Shown: positions 44,041 through 53,866 of the stretch, one piece after another
Layout of the letters: each line of letters starts with the position of its first letter
Position numbering within the stretch: the first letter of the stretch is position 1
Source: an uncultured Porphyromonas sp.
GTDB taxonomy: Bacteria; Bacteroidota; Bacteroidia; Bacteroidales; Porphyromonadaceae
Length of the DNA stretch: 64,000 nt
Direction: 5' to 3'
Assembly (NCBI GenBank): GCA_902490315.1
Contig: CABUDK010000002.1
Location: 1-64,000, forward strand
The notes under the pieces: generated by a model
What the model was told of the DNA's origin: nothing
Database searches by the model: none
Seen by the model: the letters and a program-made list of their open reading frames with translations, nothing else
Translations under genes and position numbers: made by a program

Positions 44041-44117
44041 GGTCCCATAGCTCAGTTGGTTAGAGCACCTGACTCATAATCAGGGAGTCCTTGGTTCAAG
44101 CCCAAGTGGGACCACCA
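44041..44117 (+). tRNA. tRNA with CAU anticodon (elongator Met, or Ile2 after lysidine modification)
   Basis: The 77 bases fold fully: acceptor GGTCCCA with TGGGACC, D arm GCTC...GAGC, anticodon stem CCTGA/TCAGG with loop CTCATAA (CAT at 44075-44077), T arm CTTGG-TTCAAGC-CCAAG, discriminator A and an encoded CCA end. The initiator features (unpaired first base, three G-C pairs in the anticodon stem) are absent, so it is elongator Met or Ile2; the two cannot be separated safely by eye. Confidence 0.95.
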
Positions 44118-44144
44118 CAAGGCACACTTTGCATCCAGTCCTAG

Positions 44145-44184
44145 CGAGTGCAATCCAATAATTGTTTGGGTTGCACTCGTTTTT
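44145..44184 (+). terminator. terminator after the tRNA
   Basis: A 14-bp stem with one G-T pair (44145-44158 with 44166-44179) is followed by TTTTT. It lies 27 bases past the tRNA. Confidence 0.85.
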
Positions 44185-44368
44185 ATTTGGAGTAATCTGA
44201 ATGATCTGAGCCGTCGGAGGAGGTGAGCGGCCCGCAGAGTGAAACGTATGGGAGGTTGCGCCGATCGCTATTTTCAGTACTTTTGTCCGTAGGAGCGTAG
44301 TTGCAAATGGCTCAGCGACCTTGAGTTTGCTTTGCTCCACACTTTCTACCCAAGATTACCACTGCCAG

Positions 44369-45898
44369 ATGAACGAAATAAAAAGATCCACCCGTCCTCT
44401 GTCACGGCTGACTAGCATATCCATCTGCGCACTTTGCGCTGCGCTCTTGCTGATAGCATGCGTGCGGTCACCTTGGCAATATGACCGCTCAGAGGGTAGC
44501 CAGCCCTATCTATCTGTCGACACGATACGACTAGACACGCTCTACAGCTCACTCTCCTCAGCGACCTATGTAGCGATGATCTACAATCAGCACGACCAGC
44601 CACTACTTCTTGATGAGGTGGCACTCTTGAGTGGTGGCAATAAAGGGTATCGCATCAACGTAGACGGACGTAGCGGCTCGAAGATGCAAGATATCACGCT
44701 GCCTCCTCGTGATAGTATCTATATCTTTGTAGAGGCGACCTTTATGGCTGGTGACTCTGATCTGCCGACGCTAGTAACCGACTCGCTCCTTTGGCGCTGT
44801 AATGGGGTCACCCACTATACCCGCATCGAGGGCTATCGGCAAAACATCTCTACCCTACCGGCCAACTTGCACATAGCGAAGGATACCCTCTGGCGTAGCG
44901 AAAGACCTTACCTGATCACCGACAGCGTCACTGTAGAGCCTGGTGTGCGGCTAACGATTGCCGAGGGGGGGCATCTGCTGCTACCTCAGGGAGGCAGGAT
45001 CATCGTGCGGGGCGCCGTGACACTAGCGGGCTCCGCCTCTCGACCTATCCTTATAGAGGGTGTCAGGCGAGACAACCTAACCACAGATGTCTCCTATCGT
45101 CTACTGCCGAACCAGTGGGACTACATACAGTTTACGGCAGAGAGTCAGGGTAATGAGATACGCTACGCGACCATTCGCAACGGACGCGGAGGGGTGACCT
45201 TTGCCCCTGGAAATGATTTTTTAGCGGAGCGGTTGCTCCTAGAGTCGAGTACCATCACCAATATGGGTGGGGACGGCTTGACCCTCGCCGGAGGTAGCTA
45301 TACCCTGCGAAATAGTGAGCTAAGTAATGTGGGCGGTGCCTGTCTATCCATGAAAAAAGCATCTGTACAGGCAGAGCATATGACGGTGGTGTGTGACTAC
45401 CTATTTGACCATAGACGCAGCCCTGTACTCTATGTAGGAGAGGGAGGTAAGCTCCAGATGATCAATAGCATTGTAGACGGACGGCAGGCGATCGCACTGC
45501 AGAGCGACACGCTTCGTCGCTCCGGCGAGCTGGCGTGGCACCCCTCGGCGCAGTCGCAGCTCGATCTGCAGCAGTGCTACCTAAGACTGGAGCAGGACTC
45601 TATCGTAGCTAAGCGACTCATCGAGGAGCTGTTTCCAACTTGTCATCGGGCTACCGTCCCCTTTGTGGATAGCTACTGGATGCTCGGCAAAGACTACAAA
45701 GATCGCAGCAATAGGAAAGCACCGTATCACTTCCACTTTGACTTTCATCCCGTGGAGACGGCTGGTCTGCAAGAACTGTCGCCTCTAGCTCCTGCGACCT
45801 GTAGTCTCGATCGTACGGGTCTGCCACGGCGCAAGAATAGGCTCGGTGGCTATACCGTGGGAGCCTACGAGGCGGTCACACCACCTAAAGAAAAATAG
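44369..45898 (+). CDS. lipoprotein with predicted right-handed parallel beta-helix
   Basis: From the ATG at 44369 the protein is 509 residues. It has a lipoprotein signal with LLIAC (Cys about 30); the extra 16 residues of the longer frame from 44321 add nothing signal-like. Residues from about 160 to 400 show regular short-strand and turn repeats (GGHLLLPQGGRIIVRGAVTL; NEIRYATIRNGRGGVTFAPG; GDGLTLAGGSYTLRNSELSN), characteristic of right-handed beta-helices of pectate-lyase-like type. No catalytic residues are evident. It likely sits at the outer membrane; function unknown. The gene is followed by a 529-bp repeat-filled gap. Confidence 0.82.
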   Translation: MNEIKRSTRPLSRLTSISICALCAALLLIACVRSPWQYDRSEGSQPYLSVDTIRLDTLYSSLSSATYVAMIYNQHDQPLLLDEVALLSGGNKGYRINVDGRSGSKMQDITLPPRDSIYIFVEATFMAGDSDLPTLVTDSLLWRCNGVTHYTRIEGYRQNISTLPANLHIAKDTLWRSERPYLITDSVTVEPGVRLTIAEGGHLLLPQGGRIIVRGAVTLAGSASRPILIEGVRRDNLTTDVSYRLLPNQWDYIQFTAESQGNEIRYATIRNGRGGVTFAPGNDFLAERLLLESSTITNMGGDGLTLAGGSYTLRNSELSNVGGACLSMKKASVQAEHMTVVCDYLFDHRRSPVLYVGEGGKLQMINSIVDGRQAIALQSDTLRRSGELAWHPSAQSQLDLQQCYLRLEQDSIVAKRLIEELFPTCHRATVPFVDSYWMLGKDYKDRSNRKAPYHFHFDFHPVETAGLQELSPLAPATCSLDRTGLPRRKNRLGGYTVGAYEAVTPPKEK

Positions 45899-45935
45899 CC
45901 AAAACCATAACCCAGCTAATTTCTTATTCTGAAGA

Positions 45936-45965
45936 GTCAGAAATTAGAGAGATAGAGAGGAGAGT
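45936..45965. repeat. TTAGAG-type tract, left partner
   Basis: GAAATTAGAGAGATAGAGAG on the plus strand is a degraded purine tract. Its inverse lies at 46266-46320, so the pair brackets the tandem 70-bp repeats. Confidence 0.5.
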
Positions 45966-45990
45966 CGGAAGTATCTGAAGTATCGGAGTG

Positions 45991-46185
45991 GATCGGAGGG
46001 TGACGTCGCCCTGTAGGGACGCACGGTCTGTGCGTCCGTTGTATTCCAGCGATCAGAGCGGATCGGAGGGTGACGTCGCCCTGTAGGGACGCACGGGCTG
46101 TGCGTCCGTTGTATCCCAGCGATCAGAGCGGATCGGAGGGTGACGTCGCCCTGTAGGGACGCACGGTCTGTGCGTCCGTTGTATC
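45991..46185. repeat. 70-bp tandem repeats, about 2.8 copies
   Basis: Units start at 45991, 46061 and 46131 (GATCGGAGGGTGACGTCGCC), exactly 70 bp apart and nearly identical. Each contains the GTAGGGACGCACGG-N-CTGTGCGTCC palindrome. The third runs on into the MITE-like element ending near 46265. This fills the 45899-46427 gap; no gene is seen there. Confidence 0.9.
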
Positions 46186-46265
46186 AAAGGTTACAGCATC
46201 GTGGTATTGACGGGGACGGACGCCCTCCGACTCGGCACTACCGAGCGTCCCTACAGGGAGTCGTC
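46143..46265. repeat. MITE-like palindromic element, GTAGGGACGCACGG family (expanded copy)
   Basis: Starting in the third 70-bp unit, CCTGTAGGGACGCACGG is answered by the inverse CGAGCGTCCCTACAGGG at 46239-46258. The interior shares the words TATCAAAGG and ACGGGGACGGACG with the copy at 827-936. A TCTCTAATCTCT tract follows at once, as it does there. Confidence 0.7.
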
Positions 46266-46320
46266 CCCTCTAATCTCTGACTTCTAACCTCTAATCTCTA
46301 ACTTCTAGTCTCTAACTCCT
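46266..46320. repeat. TTAGAG-type tract, right partner (pyrimidine strand on +)
   Basis: About 55 bp of CTCTAATCTCTGACTTCTAA-like units lie directly upstream of the tamB promoter. Orientation is inverse to the tract at 45936-45965. Confidence 0.8.
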
Positions 46321-46327
46321 ATTTTCG

Positions 46328-46335
46328 TACCTTTG
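46328..46335 (+). promoter_or_regulatory. -7 promoter box for tamB-tamA-like operon
   Basis: TACCTTTG lies about 93 bases before the tamB start codon and 8 bases after the TTAGAG tract. The -33 region would fall inside the tract and has no TTTG. Confidence 0.5.
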
Positions 46336-46427
46336 TACGCATCTAACCGTTTCGTCCTAGGGTTGCTTCGCTCAGAGCACGCACCGAGGGCGCTTTCGGC
46401 TCATTCAGATGGCACTAGACCTAGCTC

Positions 46428-49400
46428 ATGAACTCCGTACGAAGACGTCGTAAACTCTTTTGGATCCTACTCCTCGTCCCGCTGACAGTACTTCTACTGC
46501 TGGTGGGTGCAGTCTACCTACCTAGTGTACAGCGCTGGGCAGTAGGACGTCTCGTCCAAACTCTCGAGGAGCAGACGGGCTGGAACATTACGGTCGAGGA
46601 GATGCGCATTAGCTTCCCGCTGCGGGTGCGTGTCGACAAGTTACTCGCCACAGAGGGCAGCGACACGATTATATGGGTCGATGAGCTGCGCACCAGTCTG
46701 CCGCTGATGCCGCTCTTTAACAAGCGCATAGAGGCTCCCAGCTTGAAGCTACAGGATGCCATCGTGGCGATGCCTCTAGATAGTCTCAATCGTAGTCGTA
46801 TCGATGCTCGCTTGGGGACTATGGAGGCGGGACATGTGCAGGTAGACTTGAGCTCGATGGATATAGATATCGCAGCGGTCTCACTAGCAGACGGATTCTT
46901 TGCTTACACCCAGACAGATACGACCGAGAGCAGCGAACCTGGGCCTCCGATGAGTATCAATGTCAATCGTGTGGATCTCACGCGCTTTGCCAGTTACATA
47001 CACCTTTACCCTTCGGGTGTACACACAGATGCTATGATCGATCGCGGTGCTATCGACAAGGTGATGGTAGAGATCCCAGACTTCAACCTACTCATAGAGC
47101 ATATTGATGCAGACCTGACCAAAGCAACCTATGCGAGGGATACAGCCATGGTGCGACTCCCCTACGTGGACTACAATCACATGGCTTATCAGGATGCGCA
47201 TGTAGATATGGATGGACTCTCCATCAATAGCCAGGGGTTGGTGCAGATGGACATTAACCAGCTGAGTCTGCGAGAGCAAAGTGGAGCTCAGGTGGAGAAG
47301 TTCAAGGGGTACTTTAAGCTGGAGGACAAAGTAATCAACATGCGCAACTTCTCGCTCGCTACACCCACAAGCGAGCTGGCGGGCGATCTGATCCTGCCCC
47401 TGGACCTCTTCTCTGGCGATGAAGAGGCGGTAGTCACGGCTGAGCTCAAGGGTACCTTAGCGCCACAAGACCTATACTACTACACACGCATTAGTCTAGA
47501 CAGTATGCTCTATAGCCCCGGAGGTCACAGGCAGCTGGCCGACGTGCCGCTGTCGGTAGACGTGCGCTCGCGAGGCTCGCTGAGTGCCTTAGAGATATAC
47601 AATCTAGAGTTGCAGCAAGAGGGCTTCATAGCTCTCTCTGCTAGTGGTACAGCCACACACATCCTTGATGAGAAAACGCGCACAGCCTCCCTACAAGGCA
47701 ATATACAGACAGAGCCTGCCGCTAGGCTGCTCCTAGCCTTAGCTGGGATAGACGAAGCGTCTGGCTCTGTGACACTGCCAGATAGGATGGATCTCGACCT
47801 GGACGGTACACTTCACGGCGACCTGATCACGGCGGATCTGCATCTAGGCACTCCTCGAGGGTCGCTAGCTCTCAACGGATTATACGCACTGAATCAGCAA
47901 CGCTACAAGCTCGATGGTCGGCTCGATGGCTTTGATGTAGCTCAGTTTATGCCGCGCGACTCAATCGGTGTGATCTCGGGAACGATCAAAGCAGATGGAG
48001 CAGGCTTGTCTCTCAAAACAAAAAACAAGAAAGGGATCGTTGCTGTGGCTCTCGACGAAGTCAACTATCGAAACTATAGGCTCCACAACCTCGCACTCGA
48101 TGGCTTCCTACGTGGAGACTCCATTGCTGCTACCTTGCAGGCGAACGATCCCGCAGCACAGCTCGTCGGTGATGTTGCGGGTAGGCTCCTCACAGCTGGT
48201 AAGCAACCCTCCTTCGATGGTAAGATAGATCTAGATGTCTCCCACCTAGACCTACAAGCTATCGGTCTGAGCGATAGTATTATGGAGGGGCGCATGAAGC
48301 TTACGGCAGATCTCTACAGCGACTTCGCAGAGACCCATGTAATCGACGGGCAACTGTCTGACCTCCATCTCGCTGTCGGCTCTCAGCGAATAGATAACGA
48401 GCAGATCGACCTACGCTTAGCTAGTGACACGACGCAAGTCTTAGCTCAGATAGCGGGCAAGGATATCGACCTGCAAGTGACTACGCAGGAGGGACTGACT
48501 CCCCTCTTGACCTCTATCTCAGGCATCTCTAAGTGGGCGGGTGGATATCAATTTGACTCTCCCCGACTGACCGCTTACAGTGACCTGATAGGCGTACTCC
48601 CCAATGCTCACATAGCACTACACATGGGGTCAGAGCATCCGCTTCGCTCACTATTAGAGCGGTACAATGTCTCTGTAGAGTCTCTCGACGCTGATCTACT
48701 GACTAGTCCTAAGCTAGGGATCAATGGACGCATCGAGTTACACCAGCTACAGTACGACACGATACAGTGTAACAACGCGCTCCTCCAGCTGACGACGCTC
48801 TCACCGAGCCGTCCTATACTCCTAGACCATCTGACCCACGTGAGCCAGCAGTTGCCCTCTGAGGCTATGCGACCTCTGCTTCTGTCGGACCTCTCCGACC
48901 AATTTAACTCTGACGAGCTTGCCCAGCAGTACGTGCATCCATTGCTCCAGATAGACCTAAGCCTCGAAGGGGAGCGACAGGAGAAGCGTCCACCGTACAA
49001 GATCATCGGATCAGCTCAGACAGACCTTGTGGCGATCAATTTAGACTTCGACTGGCTACGCGACCACGAGCTGTTCTACAGTTTGGGAGCTAGTGGCTAT
49101 TACAATGCCCAAGGCTTTGGCGTGAGCCTCTCTAATAAAGATATCTATCTCGCTGGTGAGCGACTGCGTGCGAATGAGGATAATGCGCTCTTCTACTTCC
49201 ATGAGGACAATCAAATCTTTGCCAACCTGGAGCTGACAAATCTTCAAGGTGCCAAGCTCTCTCTACATAGCGCACTGGATGAGCCGAGCAATGTACAAAG
49301 CTTGCTCTGCAACGTACAGCGACTAGAGCTGAGCGATCTAGCGCGCATCCTGCGTCTCCCAGATATGAGCGGACGCACCTTTATGGATCTGCGCATCGAG

Positions 49401-51344
49401 CGTGTGGACAACGTCTACCGTGCTACGGGTGACCTCTCTGTCAATGACATGACCTATATGAATGGGGATCTGGGCAACGTGAGTGTCGCCTTCTTCTATG
49501 AGCCTCGAGACAACGCCTCGCAATATGTCACGGCGCAGGTGAGTAGCAATGGTGACCTAGCGCTGACCGTCGATGGTATCTATCATAGCCGCAAGGGTGA
49601 AGAGGCTCTCGATATGAAGGCTTCATTTGAGTCCTTCCCGTTACGTCTGGCTAATCCCTTTACGGGGGGCAATCTGATCAGTCTTGATGGTGCACTCGAA
49701 GGTTCTGTCGCTGTGACGGGTACGCCTAAGAGTCCTGTTCTAAATGGAGCTCCTCACATTACCGACGGCTCGGTCGCACTCTCACTGACCGGCAATAGGT
49801 ACACCCTAGATAGTCGTCCACTGACTATCAAGCAGAGCCGACTAAACCTCAAGGACTATAAGCTAACGCTACAGGGTAAGGAGACCTCGCTCTACCTCGA
49901 TGGATGGCTAGCACTCTTTGGACCAGAGGCACTCAAGAGCGATCTCCGTCTCTATGCCGACCATGCACAGGTCATCGATAGCAAGTACCACAACAAGCAG
50001 TCGATCTATGGTCGAGCTATACTCTCTGCCGATCTGCGCTTGCGGGGCTATCTGACGGCACCTCAACTACTGGGATCTGTCACACTACATGGAGGTACCA
50101 ATGCGACCTACGTCATGTCGCAAGCTGCCATCAAGGCTCAGGACAACATGTCTGGCGTCGTTGAGTTTGTCAATGTCTCTGACACCACAACAATAGAAGA
50201 GCCTAAGGAGAGGCGCACTCAGTCTCTCGGCCGTATGGATCTAGCTGTAGCGCTGCACATCGAGCCCGCAGTACAGATAGGTGTCGACCTCTCATCCCGA
50301 GGACAAGACTACGTACGCATACAGGGCGGCGGAGACCTCCGTCTGAAGTATCCTCCTCTTGGCACGATGAGTCTCGTAGGACGGTACGACTTCAGTGGTG
50401 GAGAGGTACAGTATGAGTTCCCCGTAGTGGGACGACGACACTTCGACATTGAACCCGAGAGCTACCTCGTCTGGAGTGGCGATCCGTTAGATCCTTACCT
50501 GCACTTCATCGCTTCGCAAAAGCTACGAGCCGACGTGACTAGAGGCGAAACGACCAATAAGGTAGACTTTGAAGTGTCCATCAAGGCTGATGAAAACTTG
50601 AAGGACATGTCTCTCGCCTTCGATCTGGCAGCGCCTGAAGACCTAGAGACGCAGACTCAGCTCTCCTCTATGAGCGAAGAGGAGCGTGGCAAGCAGGCGG
50701 TAGCTATGCTCGTATCGGGCACCTACCTTGCCTCCGATATGGGACAGATGTCGATGGAGAAAGTCCTGAGCAACGTCGCCATGAGTGAGCTCAACAACCT
50801 AACGGGCAAGCTCCTCCAGGGGACGAATCTATCTCTCGGCATGGAGCTAGGTGGGTACAATCAGTCTCAACTACAGCAGACCAACTATACCTACAGCTTC
50901 AGCCGTCGCTTCCTCAACGACCGCATACGCTTCGTCATCGGCGGGCGCGTAGCTTCGGGCAATCTGCCGACCAACTACGAGCAGACCTTCATCGACAACG
51001 TAACCTTTGAGTATCGTCTCGACGAGGCGGGCAGACAGTATGTGACGCTCTTCCACAGACGTAACAACGACAATATGCTCGAGGGCGTCGTGACCGAGAC
51101 GGGCGCTGGTTATCTGGTCAAGCTCAAGGCGCGTCGCTTCGTCGATCTCTTTGATCCGCGCAACTATATGTGGTGGCAAAAGAAGAAGTCCGAGAAGCCC
51201 ACTGACCCTAAGAAGCAACCTGACGAACTAGGTACGATGCCGTCAGACAGCACCTCCGTATCGATCGCCACAGATAGCTTGTCACACGCTACGCCCATCG
51301 CTCCAGACTCCGTAACCTCAACCTCTCAGACTCCACAGCTATGA
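46428..51344 (+). CDS. tamB: TamB-type inner-membrane-anchored translocation/assembly protein
   Basis: The 1638-residue protein has an N-terminal membrane anchor (basic residues, then ILLLVPLTVLLLLVGAVYL) and a very long periplasmic region of beta-strand repeats typical of AsmA/TamB/DUF490 lipid-transfer-type proteins. The C-terminal TamB domain (about 1190-1560) includes GTMSLVGRYDFSGGEVQYEF and the conserved end FRLNDRIRF-like stretch RRFLNDRIRFVIGGRV. It spans the periplasm and works with an outer-membrane TamA-type partner in envelope biogenesis or lipid traffic. Here that partner starts within its last codons (ATGA overlap). A short Pro/Ser/Thr-rich tail follows the domain. Confidence 0.93.
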   Translation: MNSVRRRRKLFWILLLVPLTVLLLLVGAVYLPSVQRWAVGRLVQTLEEQTGWNITVEEMRISFPLRVRVDKLLATEGSDTIIWVDELRTSLPLMPLFNKRIEAPSLKLQDAIVAMPLDSLNRSRIDARLGTMEAGHVQVDLSSMDIDIAAVSLADGFFAYTQTDTTESSEPGPPMSINVNRVDLTRFASYIHLYPSGVHTDAMIDRGAIDKVMVEIPDFNLLIEHIDADLTKATYARDTAMVRLPYVDYNHMAYQDAHVDMDGLSINSQGLVQMDINQLSLREQSGAQVEKFKGYFKLEDKVINMRNFSLATPTSELAGDLILPLDLFSGDEEAVVTAELKGTLAPQDLYYYTRISLDSMLYSPGGHRQLADVPLSVDVRSRGSLSALEIYNLELQQEGFIALSASGTATHILDEKTRTASLQGNIQTEPAARLLLALAGIDEASGSVTLPDRMDLDLDGTLHGDLITADLHLGTPRGSLALNGLYALNQQRYKLDGRLDGFDVAQFMPRDSIGVISGTIKADGAGLSLKTKNKKGIVAVALDEVNYRNYRLHNLALDGFLRGDSIAATLQANDPAAQLVGDVAGRLLTAGKQPSFDGKIDLDVSHLDLQAIGLSDSIMEGRMKLTADLYSDFAETHVIDGQLSDLHLAVGSQRIDNEQIDLRLASDTTQVLAQIAGKDIDLQVTTQEGLTPLLTSISGISKWAGGYQFDSPRLTAYSDLIGVLPNAHIALHMGSEHPLRSLLERYNVSVESLDADLLTSPKLGINGRIELHQLQYDTIQCNNALLQLTTLSPSRPILLDHLTHVSQQLPSEAMRPLLLSDLSDQFNSDELAQQYVHPLLQIDLSLEGERQEKRPPYKIIGSAQTDLVAINLDFDWLRDHELFYSLGASGYYNAQGFGVSLSNKDIYLAGERLRANEDNALFYFHEDNQIFANLELTNLQGAKLSLHSALDEPSNVQSLLCNVQRLELSDLARILRLPDMSGRTFMDLRIERVDNVYRATGDLSVNDMTYMNGDLGNVSVAFFYEPRDNASQYVTAQVSSNGDLALTVDGIYHSRKGEEALDMKASFESFPLRLANPFTGGNLISLDGALEGSVAVTGTPKSPVLNGAPHITDGSVALSLTGNRYTLDSRPLTIKQSRLNLKDYKLTLQGKETSLYLDGWLALFGPEALKSDLRLYADHAQVIDSKYHNKQSIYGRAILSADLRLRGYLTAPQLLGSVTLHGGTNATYVMSQAAIKAQDNMSGVVEFVNVSDTTTIEEPKERRTQSLGRMDLAVALHIEPAVQIGVDLSSRGQDYVRIQGGGDLRLKYPPLGTMSLVGRYDFSGGEVQYEFPVVGRRHFDIEPESYLVWSGDPLDPYLHFIASQKLRADVTRGETTNKVDFEVSIKADENLKDMSLAFDLAAPEDLETQTQLSSMSEEERGKQAVAMLVSGTYLASDMGQMSMEKVLSNVAMSELNNLTGKLLQGTNLSLGMELGGYNQSQLQQTNYTYSFSRRFLNDRIRFVIGGRVASGNLPTNYEQTFIDNVTFEYRLDEAGRQYVTLFHRRNNDNMLEGVVTETGAGYLVKLKARRFVDLFDPRNYMWWQKKKSEKPTDPKKQPDELGTMPSDSTSVSIATDSLSHATPIAPDSVTSTSQTPQL

Positions 51345-53683
51345 CTCGTAATCTCTACAGCAGACCAACCATAGCTCATGCACTACTCCTACTGCTCGGC
51401 ACGATACTCGCTCTGAGTAGTTGCTCCGTGACACAGCATATCCCTGAGGGGGAGCTACTATATATAGGTATCGGCAAGACACGCATACAGGGAGACGACG
51501 GCAGTGACGCTGCAGATCGTGCTATCTCTAATATGGAGAAAGTGCTCAACGTGCCACCCAACGACGCCTTCTTCGGCAGTGCTCGCTCCCGCTTTCGCAT
51601 ACCCATCGGGCTTTGGTTTTACAATGGTTTTGTCAACGACAGCACGTGGGTGGGCAAGCGTCTCTATAAGCTTTTTGCTGAGGAGCCTAAGCTCATCAGC
51701 GATGTACGCCCCGACGTGCGTGCTAAGCAGTCTCAGTTTATCCTACACGAGCACGGCTACTTTAATGCAGTCGTGACTGATAGTATAGCACGCTCCTCTA
51801 GCGACTCGCTGCAAGCACGTGTCTACTACAAGGCAGATCTCGGAGCGCCCTACCTCTACGACAGCATCAGCTATATGGAGCCGTGGCTCCTAGGCAGTGG
51901 GGAGATTCTAAATCATGCTGAGCTATCCAGGATACACAAGGGGGATCAGTTCAACTTCTCGCAGATCCTCCAAGACCGCAACATGCTGGTCACGAACCTG
52001 AGAGACCGTGGCTACTACTTCTACGCGCCCGATCTACTCGTCTATCAGGTAGACACGCTACTCACGCCAGGCAAAGTCTATATGCAGGTGCGGGAGCAGA
52101 GTGGTTACCCCAGCTACACCTTCGAGCCATGGCGCATAGGCTCCGTACACGTCCTACTCACAGAGGATGATCGGCTCGCACTGACGGACACGATGCAGTT
52201 TAAGGGGATCACACTGCACTACCGAGAGCATCCGAGGGTGCGTCCCGCAGTCTTTGCCAATAGAGTACAGCTACGCTCGGGCGAACTCTACTCGCAGTCT
52301 CTCGAGCAGTCTACCCGTCAGTCTTTGCTGGGGCTAGGAGCCTTCTCCTACGTCGACATGCAGTTTGTCGCTAGTGATACGCTGCACAACCTCCTCGACC
52401 TCTACATCACCGCTGAACTAGACAAGCCGTGGGACTCCTCGCTCTCTGCGGTCTTCACGACCAAGTCCAATAACTTCATAGGACCAGGACTCAACCTCTC
52501 ACTCGGACGTCGCAACCTCTTCGGGGGTGGCGAGCGTCTCTCACTCGATCTCTACGGATCCTATGAGTGGCAGACCAATCGTACTCGTAGCAATCAGGAC
52601 GTATCTATATCCGACATCAACAGCTACGAGGTAGGCTCTAACCTCAACCTACAGGCTCCACGCATCTTGCTGCCGTGGCTCTACGATCTGCACCTTACGC
52701 ACGACGTGCAGACCACCTATACCCTATCTGCCTCTATGCTCAATCGTGCACGCTACTTCCAGATCACCTCTCTAGGACTGACCGCCAGCTATAGCGTACG
52801 CAATGCGCAGCATCAGCACATGATCACCCCTCTGAGGATACACTACAACCGACTCTCTCGCCAGTCCGAAAACTTTCAGAAGGTCATCACAGACAATCCT
52901 ATCTTGGGTCTAAGCTTGCGGAGCCAACTGATCCCGCAGATGAGCTACCAGTACACCTTTGACAATATCTTCACAGGGCTAGGCAGTCATCACTTACACA
53001 TCGATCTAGGTATCTCTCAGGCTGGCAATATCCTCAACGGGATCTACTCGCTAGCAGGTCGCAACTACCATGAGACTAAAAAGCTCCTCGGCGTCCCCTT
53101 CGCACAGTTTGTCAAGGGTACAGCAGAGCTACGCTACACCTACGGCATCGATCGCAACCAGAGCTTAGCCCTGAGAGCCGGCGTGGGGGCTATCTACAGC
53201 TATGGCAATATGACGGTGGCACCGTATAGTGAGCAGTTTTACGTAGGTGGAGCAAACAGCATTCGCGCCTTCACCGTACGTAGTATAGGTCCAGGGCGCT
53301 TCGTGCCACGCAATAGTCGCTATGCCTTTATGGATCAGATCGGTGAGTTTAAGCTGGAGATGAACGCTGAGTACCGCTTCCGTCTTGCGGGGGATCTGCA
53401 TGGCGCACTCTTCCTCGACTCAGGCAACGTGTGGTTGCTTCGTCCCGACGAAAACCGTCCTGGAGGATCACTCCAAGAGATCACCGATGCTAAGGACTTC
53501 TTCAAGCAGCTAGCCCTCGGCTCTGGCGTCGGGTTACGCTATGACCTCAACTTCCTAGTCATTCGCTTTGATGTCGGTGTGGGGCTGCACCTACCCTTTG
53601 AGACCACACGCCAGGGCTACTACAACCTGCCTAAGTTTGCCAATTCCCTCGGATACCACTTTGCGGTAGGATACCCCTTCTAG
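51341..53683 (+). CDS. TamA/BamA-family outer-membrane protein with lipoprotein anchor (TamL-type)
   Basis: The 780-residue Omp85-family protein begins with a signal peptide and lipobox LSSC (Cys28), so, unlike TamA of Proteobacteria, it is predicted to be lipidated. POTRA-like repeats occupy about 30-400 (HIPEGELLYIGIGKTRI; GDQFNFSQILQDRNMLVTNLRDRGYY), and the 16-stranded barrel (surface antigen D15) the rest, with NNFIGPGLNLSLGRRNLFGG, QFYVGGANSIRAF near the lid loop, and a terminal FAVGYPF beta signal. It overlaps tamB by four bases (ATGA), a strong sign of coupled translation and partnership. Confidence 0.94.
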   Translation: MTRNLYSRPTIAHALLLLLGTILALSSCSVTQHIPEGELLYIGIGKTRIQGDDGSDAADRAISNMEKVLNVPPNDAFFGSARSRFRIPIGLWFYNGFVNDSTWVGKRLYKLFAEEPKLISDVRPDVRAKQSQFILHEHGYFNAVVTDSIARSSSDSLQARVYYKADLGAPYLYDSISYMEPWLLGSGEILNHAELSRIHKGDQFNFSQILQDRNMLVTNLRDRGYYFYAPDLLVYQVDTLLTPGKVYMQVREQSGYPSYTFEPWRIGSVHVLLTEDDRLALTDTMQFKGITLHYREHPRVRPAVFANRVQLRSGELYSQSLEQSTRQSLLGLGAFSYVDMQFVASDTLHNLLDLYITAELDKPWDSSLSAVFTTKSNNFIGPGLNLSLGRRNLFGGGERLSLDLYGSYEWQTNRTRSNQDVSISDINSYEVGSNLNLQAPRILLPWLYDLHLTHDVQTTYTLSASMLNRARYFQITSLGLTASYSVRNAQHQHMITPLRIHYNRLSRQSENFQKVITDNPILGLSLRSQLIPQMSYQYTFDNIFTGLGSHHLHIDLGISQAGNILNGIYSLAGRNYHETKKLLGVPFAQFVKGTAELRYTYGIDRNQSLALRAGVGAIYSYGNMTVAPYSEQFYVGGANSIRAFTVRSIGPGRFVPRNSRYAFMDQIGEFKLEMNAEYRFRLAGDLHGALFLDSGNVWLLRPDENRPGGSLQEITDAKDFFKQLALGSGVGLRYDLNFLVIRFDVGVGLHLPFETTRQGYYNLPKFANSLGYHFAVGYPF

Positions 53684-53739
53684 CGAGTATCAGCAGACCA
53701 TTAAAAAAAGAGCGCAAGAAGCGATAAACATCTGTAGAT

Positions 53740-53866
53740 GAGACGTCCTACCGTACGTCCCTAGATCATCATTGCTTATTTTGCTTTGACACAACGGACA
53801 CCCTCCGACTAGACACAATCCGTGCGTTCCTACAAAGGGCGACTCATCTCTAATCTCTAACTTCTC
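53740..53866. repeat. degenerate palindromic element plus TTAGAG tract
   Basis: Words shared with the copies at 827 and 46143 (GAC-ACAACGGACACCCTCCGACT; CGTGCGTTCCTACAAAGGGC) are eroded, but they end in the same CATCTCTAATCTCTAACTTC tract, at 53844-53863. It lies between convergent tamA-like and dgt; the dgt stop codon begins at the edge of the tract. No clear terminator is seen in this gap. Confidence 0.6.

Noticed and set aside
43876..44079. 67-residue ORF over the tRNA leader
   Set aside because: It runs into the tRNA; the tRNA fold and promoter explain this stretch.
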